DNA from: CAYZZU01 sp964483105
GTDB taxonomy: Bacteria; CG2-30-53-67
Reading direction: 5' to 3'
DNA: 17,270 bases
Assembly: GCA_964483105.1 (NCBI GenBank)
Contig: CAYZZU010000046.1
Location: forward strand, 1 to 17,270
In this document: positions 6,500 through 13,268 of the stretch, in pieces
Numbering within the stretch: the stretch's first letter is position 1
How the letters are laid out: every line of letters begins with the position of its first letter
The notes under the pieces: model-generated
The model's database searches: none
The model's input: only the letters and a program-made list of their open reading frames with translations
Told to the model about the DNA's origin: nothing
Translations under genes and position numbers: made by a program

Positions 6500-7536
6500 C
6501 CTCCAATCGCTGCCATGGACGAGACGGGCCCGGGATGCGCCATGGCCGCAAGATGACCGTTCTCCGGCTTGGCTGCCACGGCCCCTGCAATCTCGGCGAT
6601 CAGCGCGGTGTCATCAATTCCGCCCCGTAACCGCGCCAGCAGATCAAGGCCGCCCTTTGCATACAGGCAGGTCTTGAGGACCCCTTTTGCCGTGATTCTG
6701 ACCTTGTTACATTGGGAGCAGAAACTTCGTGTGTAACTGTCGATCACACCGACGGTGCCGCGGAACCCCGGTATCCGGTAGAGATGCGCTGTGGATTGAC
6801 CTCTTGCAATGCAAGGAGTCATCCCGTGATACCTCTCTTTCAACAGTCGGGTCATCCTTTGGGCGGTCCATAGTGGGTGGAAGGCTTTTTCCTTCCTGCC
6901 CGAGAAGGGCATCCGTTCGATGAAGCGGACACTGACATCGTACATCCGGGCCAGTTCCGCGATCTCGATCAACTCTCCCGCTTCCGCATCGTCCAGCATG
7001 ACGGTGTTGATCTTGAGGGGGAGACCGACCCGCAGGGCCTCCCGGAAACTCTCCAGGACGAGATCCAGGCAAGGACGATGGGTGATCTCTTCGAAGCGCC
7101 GCCGGTCCAGACTGTCGAGACTCAGATTGATCCCGGAAAGGCCCGCCGCTTTCAGTTTCGCCAGATGGCCCGCGGCTGCCACACCGTTGGTCGTGATATG
7201 GACCTGGTCCAGACCGGGTATCATGAGGAGACGCCCAATCAAGGGAACAAGACCTTTTCGGACAAAGGGTTCCCCACCGGTGAGACGCACCTTTCGTACA
7301 CCGAGGGAAACAAAGGCCCGGACGAGACGCTCCATTTCTTCAGAACGGAGGATCTTTTCGTGAGGGATGAAGGCGATCCCTTCATCAGGCATACAGTAAC
7401 GGCAGCGGAGGTTACATCGGTCGGTTATCGCCAGTCGCAGATAGTTGATGGGACGACCGAAGGAATCCGTCAGGTATGATGGAGTTGCGATTGAGCCGGT
7501 GCGTAGACCGGTCGAGAGACATTGAGGGTGCTGCAT
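6496..7536 (-). CDS. moaA: GTP 3',8-cyclase MoaA (radical SAM)
   Basis: MoaA converts GTP to 3',8-cyclo-GTP, the first step of molybdopterin synthesis. Taking ATG 7536 (AAAGGAG 5 bases upstream) gives 346 residues. C41-x3-C45-x2-C48 in DRCNLRCRYCMP binds the radical-SAM [4Fe-4S] cluster, and LTGGEP (85-90) is the SAM motif. C273-x2-C276-x13-C290 (FCSQCNKVRITAKGVLKTC) holds the second cluster that binds GTP. The protein ends in GG, a conserved MoaA feature required for activity. A possible upstream extension to 7611 would run through the leader RNA and is rejected. It overlaps the following small ORF by one codon register. A Moco-riboswitch-like leader precedes it. Confidence 0.96.
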   Translation of the reverse strand: MQHPQCLSTGLRTGSIATPSYLTDSFGRPINYLRLAITDRCNLRCRYCMPDEGIAFIPHEKILRSEEMERLVRAFVSLGVRKVRLTGGEPFVRKGLVPLIGRLLMIPGLDQVHITTNGVAAAGHLAKLKAAGLSGINLSLDSLDRRRFEEITHRPCLDLVLESFREALRVGLPLKINTVMLDDAEAGELIEIAELARMYDVSVRFIERMPFSGRKEKAFHPLWTAQRMTRLLKERYHGMTPCIARGQSTAHLYRIPGFRGTVGVIDSYTRSFCSQCNKVRITAKGVLKTCLYAKGGLDLLARLRGGIDDTALIAEIAGAVAAKPENGHLAAMAHPGPVSSMAAIGG

Positions 7537-7540
7537 GGAA

Positions 7541-7645
7541 ACTCCTTTCCAAACACGGGAGGCGGGACCGTTTCCGTTCCCACCCTGTCGGCCTGGAACC
7601 CTATCCATCAAATATGAACGTAGGTCCTTCGGCTCGGAGCATTAT
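7541..7645 (-). ncRNA. Probable Moco (molybdenum cofactor) riboswitch
   Basis: The 104-base leader between tatA and moaA reads, on the minus strand, ...GCTCCGAGCCGAAGGACC... and ends ...CCCGCCTCCCGTGTTTGGAAAGGAG just before the moaA start. The 5' GCTCC (7640-7636) can pair with GGAGT (7545-7541), enclosing the element and hiding the ribosome-binding site. The GCCTCCCGT...GGAAAGGAG tail and the location upstream of moaA match my memory of the Moco RNA motif (Rfam RF01055). It would lower moaA-moeA translation when cofactor is abundant. I could not run a covariance search, so this rests on motif recall and pairing. Confidence 0.55.
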
Positions 7646-7648
7646 GGT

Positions 7649-7816
7649 TTACGATGCGCCGGGATCCGACGGTTTACCGATCTCCCTGACCCCTCTTTTG
7701 AAGGCGGTGATCCCCTTGCCCAGGCCGGCCCCTAACTCCGGTAGGCGCTTCCCGCCGAAGACCAGAAGGGCGACAATCAGAATGATGACCAGTTCCTGCA
7801 TTCCCAGTCCGAACAT
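7649..7816 (-). CDS. tatA: Twin-arginine translocase subunit TatA/TatE
   Basis: This 55-residue frame starts with ATG 7816 (GGAG 9 bases upstream) and ends with TAA at 7651-7649. It begins MFGLGMQELVIILIVALLVF, a short N-terminal membrane helix, followed by the FG hinge, KRLPELGAGLGKG and a charged amphipathic helix: the complete TatA/E layout. TatA multimers form the transport passage for folded proteins with SRRxFLK signals. The molybdoenzyme of this operon carries exactly such a signal, and its ferredoxin partner has none, so the folded pair should leave through Tat. The tail is short compared with E. coli TatA (89 aa), closer to TatE. TatB and TatC are not in the window and must be elsewhere. 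Confidence 0.9.
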   Translation of the reverse strand: MFGLGMQELVIILIVALLVFGGKRLPELGAGLGKGITAFKRGVREIGKPSDPGAS

Positions 7817-7835
7817 CAGATCACTCTCCTATATC

Positions 7836-8219
7836 TTATTCACCCACACAGGACGCAGGATCACAGAGTCGTATGACAAGGTCCTTGACTTCAGGAAGAC
7901 AAAGCGGCTTGTCGAGGAACCCTGCGGCCCCCAGTTCCTCGGCCTTCCTCTGAATCTCCTCCGTGCCCCAGGCGCTCATCATGATCACCTGCGCTTTGGG
8001 ATATGCTTCCATGATCTTCTCTAAGACCTCCAGCCCGTCGATGCCGGGGAGCCTTAAATCGAGCATGACGACACAGGGGTGGACATTCTCCAGGTCGGCA
8101 AGGAGTTGCTCACCGGAGTTGAAGCATAGCACGCTGTACCCTTCCTGCTCAAAAAACTTTTTCAAGGTCCAGCAGATGAGCCTTTCGTCATCCACGACTA
8201 TGAGACTCTTCTTGCTCAC
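7836..8219 (-). CDS. Single-domain response regulator
   Basis: This is a stand-alone receiver domain of 127 residues with GTG start at 8219 (GGGGAGG 6 bases upstream). The phosphorylation site is complete: acidic pair D10/D11, phospho-acceptor D54 in VVMLDLRLPG, S82 in VIMMSAW and K104 in FLDKPL. The N-terminal VVDDERLICWTLKKFFEQEG resembles receivers of NtrC-type activators, but the AAA+ and DNA-binding domains are absent, and the frame ends normally at TAA. It lies 19 bases after the chaperone gene and 19 bases before tatA, so it is co-expressed with the respiratory genes. Its kinase and output partner are not in the window. It could work by protein-protein contact, as CheY or Spo0F do. Confidence 0.9.
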   Translation of the reverse strand: MSKKSLIVVDDERLICWTLKKFFEQEGYSVLCFNSGEQLLADLENVHPCVVMLDLRLPGIDGLEVLEKIMEAYPKAQVIMMSAWGTEEIQRKAEELGAAGFLDKPLCLPEVKDLVIRLCDPASCVGE

Positions 8220-8238
8220 CTACCCCCTCCCCGGCAAC

Positions 8239-8964
8239 TCATAGAACCTCCTGCGGCAGAACAACCAGGGTATAATCACCGAATGTCCGGGCTTCGACCT
8301 CCAGAAAATCGATGGTGATCGCCGCCAGCGATTTGTAGAGCGGCTGCCCTGTCTTTTCGATCATTTTCCGACACAACTCCGGGACCCATTGATTCAGATG
8401 ATCTTCAAAGAATCGTTTCTGTACCTCGAGAAACCGCCGGGATCGTTCCATATCATTCCGGTTGTTTCCCGACTGCTCCATGGAGATGATTCGGTACATG
8501 AACTCGATTTCCGTGCCCACATAATCCGGAGGGCCGATCTTCCCCTGGCCCATCTCGTACCCCATGGACTGATAATACCTCAGAACCTCAAGGGTTTCCG
8601 GTCCGTTCAATAGTCCCAGTACCTTCTTGCCGTTTTCGATCCGCGTTCCCCGATAGACCGACTCATAGGGGGTCAAGTACTGAGTGCCGGGCACGATGAA
8701 AAGATTATTGTATTCATATCGGAGCTCGTCCAGGTTGTGATCAAACTCACGGACCGCATGCTTCAGAATCGACGTGGAGTCGACGGAGGCGAATCCCTCC
8801 GCCAACTCCATAAAATGACTGCTGCACAGGGTATCGAGCCTCTCCCGGTCCAAGGGCCGGTTATACACGGTGGCAAAGAATCGGTACATGTTCGAACGAA
8901 ACTCGGATACAAATCGAAGATCATCCGGATCCATCTGTCTTGACGTATTCCTCTTCGGTCCCAT
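8239..8964 (-). CDS. TorD/DmsD-family molybdoenzyme chaperone
   Basis: This cytoplasmic all-helical chaperone of 241 residues would bind the Tat signal of the catalytic subunit and hold it until Moco is inserted. Family signs are LRYEYNNLFIVPGTQYLTPYESVY (81-104, the Y-x-x-LF-x-P-...-PYESVY stretch) and PPDYVGTEIEFMYRI (145-159), equivalent to the PDHIGxELxFM motif. ATG 8964 follows GACGAGG, one base after the stop of the ferredoxin gene. An in-frame ATG at 8985 would overlap that gene by 20 bases and lacks a good binding site. The order catalytic subunit, Fe-S subunit, chaperone is that of dms/ttr/psr-type operons. Confidence 0.9.
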   Translation of the reverse strand: MGPKRNTSRQMDPDDLRFVSEFRSNMYRFFATVYNRPLDRERLDTLCSSHFMELAEGFASVDSTSILKHAVREFDHNLDELRYEYNNLFIVPGTQYLTPYESVYRGTRIENGKKVLGLLNGPETLEVLRYYQSMGYEMGQGKIGPPDYVGTEIEFMYRIISMEQSGNNRNDMERSRRFLEVQKRFFEDHLNQWVPELCRKMIEKTGQPLYKSLAAITIDFLEVEARTFGDYTLVVLPQEVL

Positions 8965-8965
8965 A

Positions 8966-9517
8966 TTATACCTCGTCGCCTTCATGAGTAAAACGGGTAT
9001 TCGGATTGGTCAATCGATGATCCGCAAAGCCCGAAGGGGCGTTCTTCCCGGAATCGGATGACGGGAAATCCGCCACATGACGGATGGCCCGGCCTACACA
9101 GGAGGTCTCGCAGGCCGGTTTCAGACCGGCCTCAATCCGGTGTTTGCAGAAGGTACACTTCTCGACCTTCTTGGTGCGGTGGTTGAACCTCGGTGCCCCG
9201 TAAGGGCAGGCAAAAACACAATACTTGCATCCAATACACTTGTCCTGATCAATGAGTACAATTCCGTGCCCCGTGGTTGTATCTTCCTTGGTAATCGCCC
9301 CGACCGGACAGGATTTCATGCAGGCCGGGTCGGTACAATGGTTGCAGGACATCGTGACAAACTGCCGGGTGGGATTGGGATAACTCCCTCCTTCGATGAA
9401 GGCCACCTCCCGGTAGTTGGTTCCCATGGCCGTATTGTTCTCGGACTTGCAGGCCAGGGTGCAGGTCTCACAGCCCGTGCACCGCTTCAGATCAATCGCC
9501 CATCCTAACTGTGGCAT
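8966..9517 (-). CDS. Four-cluster [4Fe-4S] electron-transfer subunit (TtrB/DmsB/NrfC type)
   Basis: This ferredoxin-like beta subunit of 183 residues would relay electrons to the molybdoenzyme. Sixteen Cys form four cluster sites: C13/16/19/23, C58/61/66/70, C94/97/100/104 and C121/124/136/140. The start at ATG 9517 is fixed by GGAGG 7-8 bases upstream, 29 bases after the catalytic gene. There is no signal peptide, so it should be exported in complex with the Tat-signal-bearing partner. There is no C-terminal membrane anchor. In TtrB or PsrB systems this subunit docks on an NrfD-type quinol oxidase; none is encoded here. It may instead receive electrons from the haem proteins of the operon. 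Confidence 0.94.
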   Translation of the reverse strand: MPQLGWAIDLKRCTGCETCTLACKSENNTAMGTNYREVAFIEGGSYPNPTRQFVTMSCNHCTDPACMKSCPVGAITKEDTTTGHGIVLIDQDKCIGCKYCVFACPYGAPRFNHRTKKVEKCTFCKHRIEAGLKPACETSCVGRAIRHVADFPSSDSGKNAPSGFADHRLTNPNTRFTHEGDEV

Positions 9518-9546
9518 AATTTCACCTCCACTATTGGTCAAATGGT

Positions 9547-12500
9547 TCAGATTTTTTCAATTTTCACATAAGAATCATAGAAGGAGACACTTCCCCCGAC
9601 GTAATCCTGCAGGGCCGACGGATAATTCGCCGCGTTGGTCGATTTATTGTTCACCGATGTATCCAGTCGGGTTACGGGAGACGAGGAGATGCCCGCTCCG
9701 CGACTCGGATCATAGGATACGGACGACCCGTCCACGGTCCTTGATTTGGAACTCATCTGCCAGTGCCCGAAGCTGTGGGCGATGGCCACGCAGCCCGGGC
9801 GGATTCCCTGGATCACCCGGACCCTCGCCTTTCCCCCGAAGACCGCATCGTCCGAGCCGCCGATGGAACTCGGGGCCTGTGGATTGGTCGAGGTCAGTTT
9901 GACCTTGTCCCCCGACTTCAGGCCGAGCGACGCGGCATCGGCCGCGTTCATCTCCACGGCGTTCTCCGGCATCATGTCCACCAGCCAGGGATCGATGATG
10001 GTACGCCCCTGGGCATGAAAGACCGGCTTGTAAGTCAGGAGCTTGAAGACATTGGATCCGGCGGATTCACTGGAGAAACTGTTCCCCATGATGTCCTGTT
10101 CCGGATCGACATAGGTGGCCAGACCGACATGATACGCGCCGGTCTGGGAATCCCGTGTTTCCACCAGCGGTTTGGAATAGGTGTGCGAACCCGGTTTGGA
10201 GCCGGCGAAGAGGTGGACCCTCTTTCCGTACCGGTGGTTCAGGTAATTGCCGTCATAGGCCTGGTCGTCATCTTCGAAGACTCCGCCCTTCTCCCGGATC
10301 TCGTCGTTACTGGCCGGAAGACCGCTTTCGATCCTCCAGTTGGAGAGGATCATGTCGTACCAGTCATAGGCATTGGTAATCGACTTGCCCGCCGTATCGG
10401 AATCGGATCCGGAGAAGGAATCATCGTCAAACCCCGGCCAGGATGTTCCGGTCTTCTGCTCCACCTTGTGCGCAATGGTCATGATCAGGTCCTCGATCAT
10501 CTGGATGTCGGTGGAGAGAGGATGGGTATAAGGAAATTCCCAGGCCTTCTTGCTCTTGTCGTAACTTCCCACCACGGGCTGGCGGAAGCCACTGGCTTTG
10601 GTCAGGATCGAGGGGGCCACGTGCGGCGTGGACCACCGTTCCAGGTAACAGCCGTCGGGGATGACCAGGTCGGCCAGGGAGGCCATCTCTCCCATCTCAT
10701 AGTCGAAGCAGACGTGATAGGGGAGCAGGGTCGTATCCTTGAGGATCTCGATCACCTTCTCCCGCGTTGCCGGAACACTGTAGGGGATATTGTTCCAGTA
10801 GGAGAGGAGAACCTTGACCGGATAGGGGTACTGGTCTCCGATACTCGGGACCACCTCCTGATAGTTGCCGAAAGCGGCAAAGGGGAACCAGGGCCGCTTG
10901 GCCGGATACCCGTCCTGCGCGAAGAGGTTGGGTGCGTCCCCCTCATATTCCTTCCCAACCCGGTTGATTGGGATCCCGTTAGCCGTCTGCTTGTTTCCCC
11001 CCACATCGGATTTCAGGTTGATCATTCCGGGGGCCTTGTCGTCCACCCCATGCCAGTGGCCGCCGCCCGCGGCCATGCCGCCCTTCCAATCGTAATTCCC
11101 GATCAGGGTGTTGAGTGCCAGGATGGCCATGGCCGTGTAGAACCCGTTGGTATGCTTAACCACACCGCGATAGATCTCGATCGCCGCCTTTTTCCCGTAG
11201 GAGGTAAAATCGGACGCCAGGTTATCGATCGTGGTCTCGGTGATCACATTCCCCGTGGGATCGGCGATGGCCGCCCATTCGGCCACGGTATGCTTGTTCG
11301 CTTCCGACTTGAGAAGCTGAAAGACGGTCATGTGGGTTCCCGGGGTAAGACCGGCGGCCGTAATCTCCGCGTCCGATGGATCAAGGACCCCGGCGTCAAG
11401 GCTCGCATCATCATAATCCATCAAGGATCCGGTCGCCTGGTCAATAGCACGGAACTTCGTGCCGTTCAGGACAAAGGCGCCGGAGCCGCCGTTTTGCGTG
11501 GTATCGACGATGTAGGTGGCGTCGCAGTAGGTCTTCTCCCCGTCGTCCGAAGCGGCGGTCGCATTCGGGTTCTCAAGGTAGGTGGCATCGTACAGGGCAT
11601 TGTCAATAATAAACTTGATCATTCCCATGGCCAGGGCTGCATCCTGCCCGGGTTGGACCGGGATCCACTGGTCGGCCACGGCGGCGGAGTTGGAAAACCG
11701 AGGATCGATCACCACGAGCTTTCCGCCGGCTTTTTTGAACTTCATGAACTTCCGAGCGTAGGCCTGCATGGGAAAGTTCGCCTCGAGGGGGTTGGCCCCC
11801 CAGGCAATGCAGTAGCGGGTATTGATGATATCCGGTTTCAGATGGTCCTTGCCGTCATACATTTGTACGTGCGCCACATGATGGGATGTTTCACAGATGC
11901 TGGTATGGTCATGGCGATAGTTGACAGTCCCGAAGCCGTACTTGAAAAGGCGGTCGGTAAACTCCTTCTGGCCGTGCTCGAAGCGGCCCGGTGCAAAGAC
12001 CACCTGGTTGGCCTTACCGCCTAATTCGGGAAAATTGGTGTCGATGTAATTGGCCGCGTCGGGGGCCGCCGCGGCCTGCGCCGGCGTCAGGGAGGTATCC
12101 GCCACGGTTTTCTGAAAATAGGGCGCAATCTGTGTTGCTACTTCATCGCAGGCCTGATCCAGTGTAATGGTTTCCCACTTTTCCTCGCCCCGGGACGTGC
12201 CGGAGGCCCTTTTGATGGGATGAAGCAAACGGTAGGGATTGTTGATGGTCTGAACGCCCGACTGACCCTTGAGGCAGACCGACCCCAGGGTACTGATGGA
12301 ATCGGCCCGCGACGTGGAATAGGAGAGCCTGTGACCTACCTCGGCGGCGTTCGGATGGTAGGGGTTGCCGTCGATCTTGACCACCACATCGTTTATGACC
12401 TTCGCCCGGATCCCGCAACCGCCGTGGCACTGCAGGCAGGCGCTGTAGACGATATTGGAGTCCTGCTCGATGGGATCCGGACTCAGTTCCCCCGTGGTGA

Positions 12501-12645
12501 GGGCCTCGGCCTTGCGGGTAGGGATCAGACTGGACCCCACGGCCGCCGTGGCGGCCAGGGCGGCGCTGCTCTTTAAAAATTTTCTTCGACTGACCGAAAG
12601 ATTGAGCCAGCTTGTCAGCTTCCTGATACTGCTGAGCGTTGCCAT
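9547..12645 (-). CDS. Tat-exported Mo-bisPGD oxidoreductase, TtrA/SrdA-like clade
   Basis: This is the 1032-residue catalytic subunit. SRRKFLK at 19-25 plus a hydrophobic stretch and RKAEA (44-48) form a Tat signal. C70-x2-C73-x3-C77...C124 binds the proximal [4Fe-4S] cluster. HDHTSICETSHHVAHV places C251 where TtrA has its putative Mo-ligand Cys. Several long segments resemble Salmonella TtrA from memory: PGQDAALAMGMIKFIIDN, NGFYTAMAILALNTLIGN, YPAKRPWFPF, YPYPVKVLL, SLADLVIPDG, IRPGCVAIAHSFGHWQMSS and the final KIEKI. TtrA is about 1020 residues, so the length fits. Relatives reduce tetrathionate or selenate; arsenate and polysulfide enzymes are further away. The substrate here cannot be told. 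No lipobox is seen. GGAGG is 5 bases before ATG 12645. Confidence 0.9.
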   Translation of the reverse strand: MATLSSIRKLTSWLNLSVSRRKFLKSSAALAATAAVGSSLIPTRKAEALTTGELSPDPIEQDSNIVYSACLQCHGGCGIRAKVINDVVVKIDGNPYHPNAAEVGHRLSYSTSRADSISTLGSVCLKGQSGVQTINNPYRLLHPIKRASGTSRGEEKWETITLDQACDEVATQIAPYFQKTVADTSLTPAQAAAAPDAANYIDTNFPELGGKANQVVFAPGRFEHGQKEFTDRLFKYGFGTVNYRHDHTSICETSHHVAHVQMYDGKDHLKPDIINTRYCIAWGANPLEANFPMQAYARKFMKFKKAGGKLVVIDPRFSNSAAVADQWIPVQPGQDAALAMGMIKFIIDNALYDATYLENPNATAASDDGEKTYCDATYIVDTTQNGGSGAFVLNGTKFRAIDQATGSLMDYDDASLDAGVLDPSDAEITAAGLTPGTHMTVFQLLKSEANKHTVAEWAAIADPTGNVITETTIDNLASDFTSYGKKAAIEIYRGVVKHTNGFYTAMAILALNTLIGNYDWKGGMAAGGGHWHGVDDKAPGMINLKSDVGGNKQTANGIPINRVGKEYEGDAPNLFAQDGYPAKRPWFPFAAFGNYQEVVPSIGDQYPYPVKVLLSYWNNIPYSVPATREKVIEILKDTTLLPYHVCFDYEMGEMASLADLVIPDGCYLERWSTPHVAPSILTKASGFRQPVVGSYDKSKKAWEFPYTHPLSTDIQMIEDLIMTIAHKVEQKTGTSWPGFDDDSFSGSDSDTAGKSITNAYDWYDMILSNWRIESGLPASNDEIREKGGVFEDDDQAYDGNYLNHRYGKRVHLFAGSKPGSHTYSKPLVETRDSQTGAYHVGLATYVDPEQDIMGNSFSSESAGSNVFKLLTYKPVFHAQGRTIIDPWLVDMMPENAVEMNAADAASLGLKSGDKVKLTSTNPQAPSSIGGSDDAVFGGKARVRVIQGIRPGCVAIAHSFGHWQMSSKSRTVDGSSVSYDPSRGAGISSSPVTRLDTSVNNKSTNAANYPSALQDYVGGSVSFYDSYVKIEKI

Positions 12646-12656
12646 ATTAACCTCCT

Positions 12657-13229
12657 TTATTTCGCATAAAATTCAATGGAACTTCCGTATCCATGACACT
12701 GTACGCAAAGCATGACATCTCCCCGGCGCCGGATGACCCCGTCGTTATAGTGGTTGGTGTCCAGCCGTACGGTATTCAACTGGTTGGCCGAAGAGGGGAT
12801 GTCTGGATCCAGATAGTCGGAATAGGTACCCGTATGGGTATTGTTGGATGGATTCCGATACTCGAGATCAATACTCTTGTGGCACCAGACGCACTTCTCG
12901 TTTACGGTGTCCCCCGGCGTCCAGGGGATCATGGCCGCGTGGGCATCGGGCCTGCCGTCGAGGGCCTTGCCGTCGAGCTTGCTCCCATGACAACTCACAC
13001 AGTCGCTGTTGTAGTTGGTGGACGTGTTGTCATGGATGTCGATGAGATTCTCCGTCGAAAGCGCGTTGGCCAGATTGGCGCTTTGGGTCGTCTGGTCCGA
13101 AGGGTTGACGGTACTTCCCGAGCGGGGCACCGACCCGCCTCCGCCTCCGCCTCCGGAACATCCCGTAAACCATGCGGCCAAGGCAATTCCAAGTATGATC
13201 ATCCAGGGTGAAGTATCTCTTTTCCGCAT
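12657..13229 (-). CDS. Triheme c-type cytochrome lipoprotein
   Basis: This 190-residue exported protein has a lipobox ending at C24 (AAWFTGC) after a short hydrophobic stretch, then Ser at +2 and seven Gly (26-32), a flexible tether. Ser at +2 favours outer-membrane localisation by the Lol rule known from E. coli. Three haem sites are present: CVSCH (77-81), CVWCH (113-117) and CVQCH (175-179). Extra His at 66, 97, 132 and 160 could be distal ligands. AAAGGAG lies 6 bases before ATG 13229. It sits between the barrel gene and the molybdoenzyme gene, 11 bases before the latter's ATG. I infer that it bridges the transmembrane conduit and the catalytic pair at the cell surface, in place of an MtrC-like protein. 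I know no named family for it. Confidence 0.85.
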   Translation of the reverse strand: MRKRDTSPWMIILGIALAAWFTGCSGGGGGGGSVPRSGSTVNPSDQTTQSANLANALSTENLIDIHDNTSTNYNSDCVSCHGSKLDGKALDGRPDAHAAMIPWTPGDTVNEKCVWCHKSIDLEYRNPSNNTHTGTYSDYLDPDIPSSANQLNTVRLDTNHYNDGVIRRRGDVMLCVQCHGYGSSIEFYAK

Positions 13230-13268
13230 AACCAGCTCCTTTCTTATGAAATGAATCGCTTTTCAACC

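Noticed and set aside
9763..12024. Plus-strand open frame of 753 codons opposite the molybdoenzyme gene
   Set aside because: It is the antisense shadow of a GC-rich gene whose own product is a clear molybdoenzyme. The translated sequence is low-complexity G/R/H/V-rich with no domain and no ribosome-binding site.
9547..12645. Assignment as respiratory arsenate reductase ArrA because of the nearby ars genes
   Set aside because: ArrA is shorter (about 850 aa), and the segments I can compare look like TtrA. The ars operon is on the other strand, beyond moeA, with its own regulator, and is common in unrelated contexts.
9547..12645. Assignment as DMSO reductase DmsA from the DmsE-like neighbour
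   Set aside because: DmsA uses a Ser Mo ligand and is about 800 aa. Here a Cys sits at the ligand position, and the length and motifs fit the TtrA clade.
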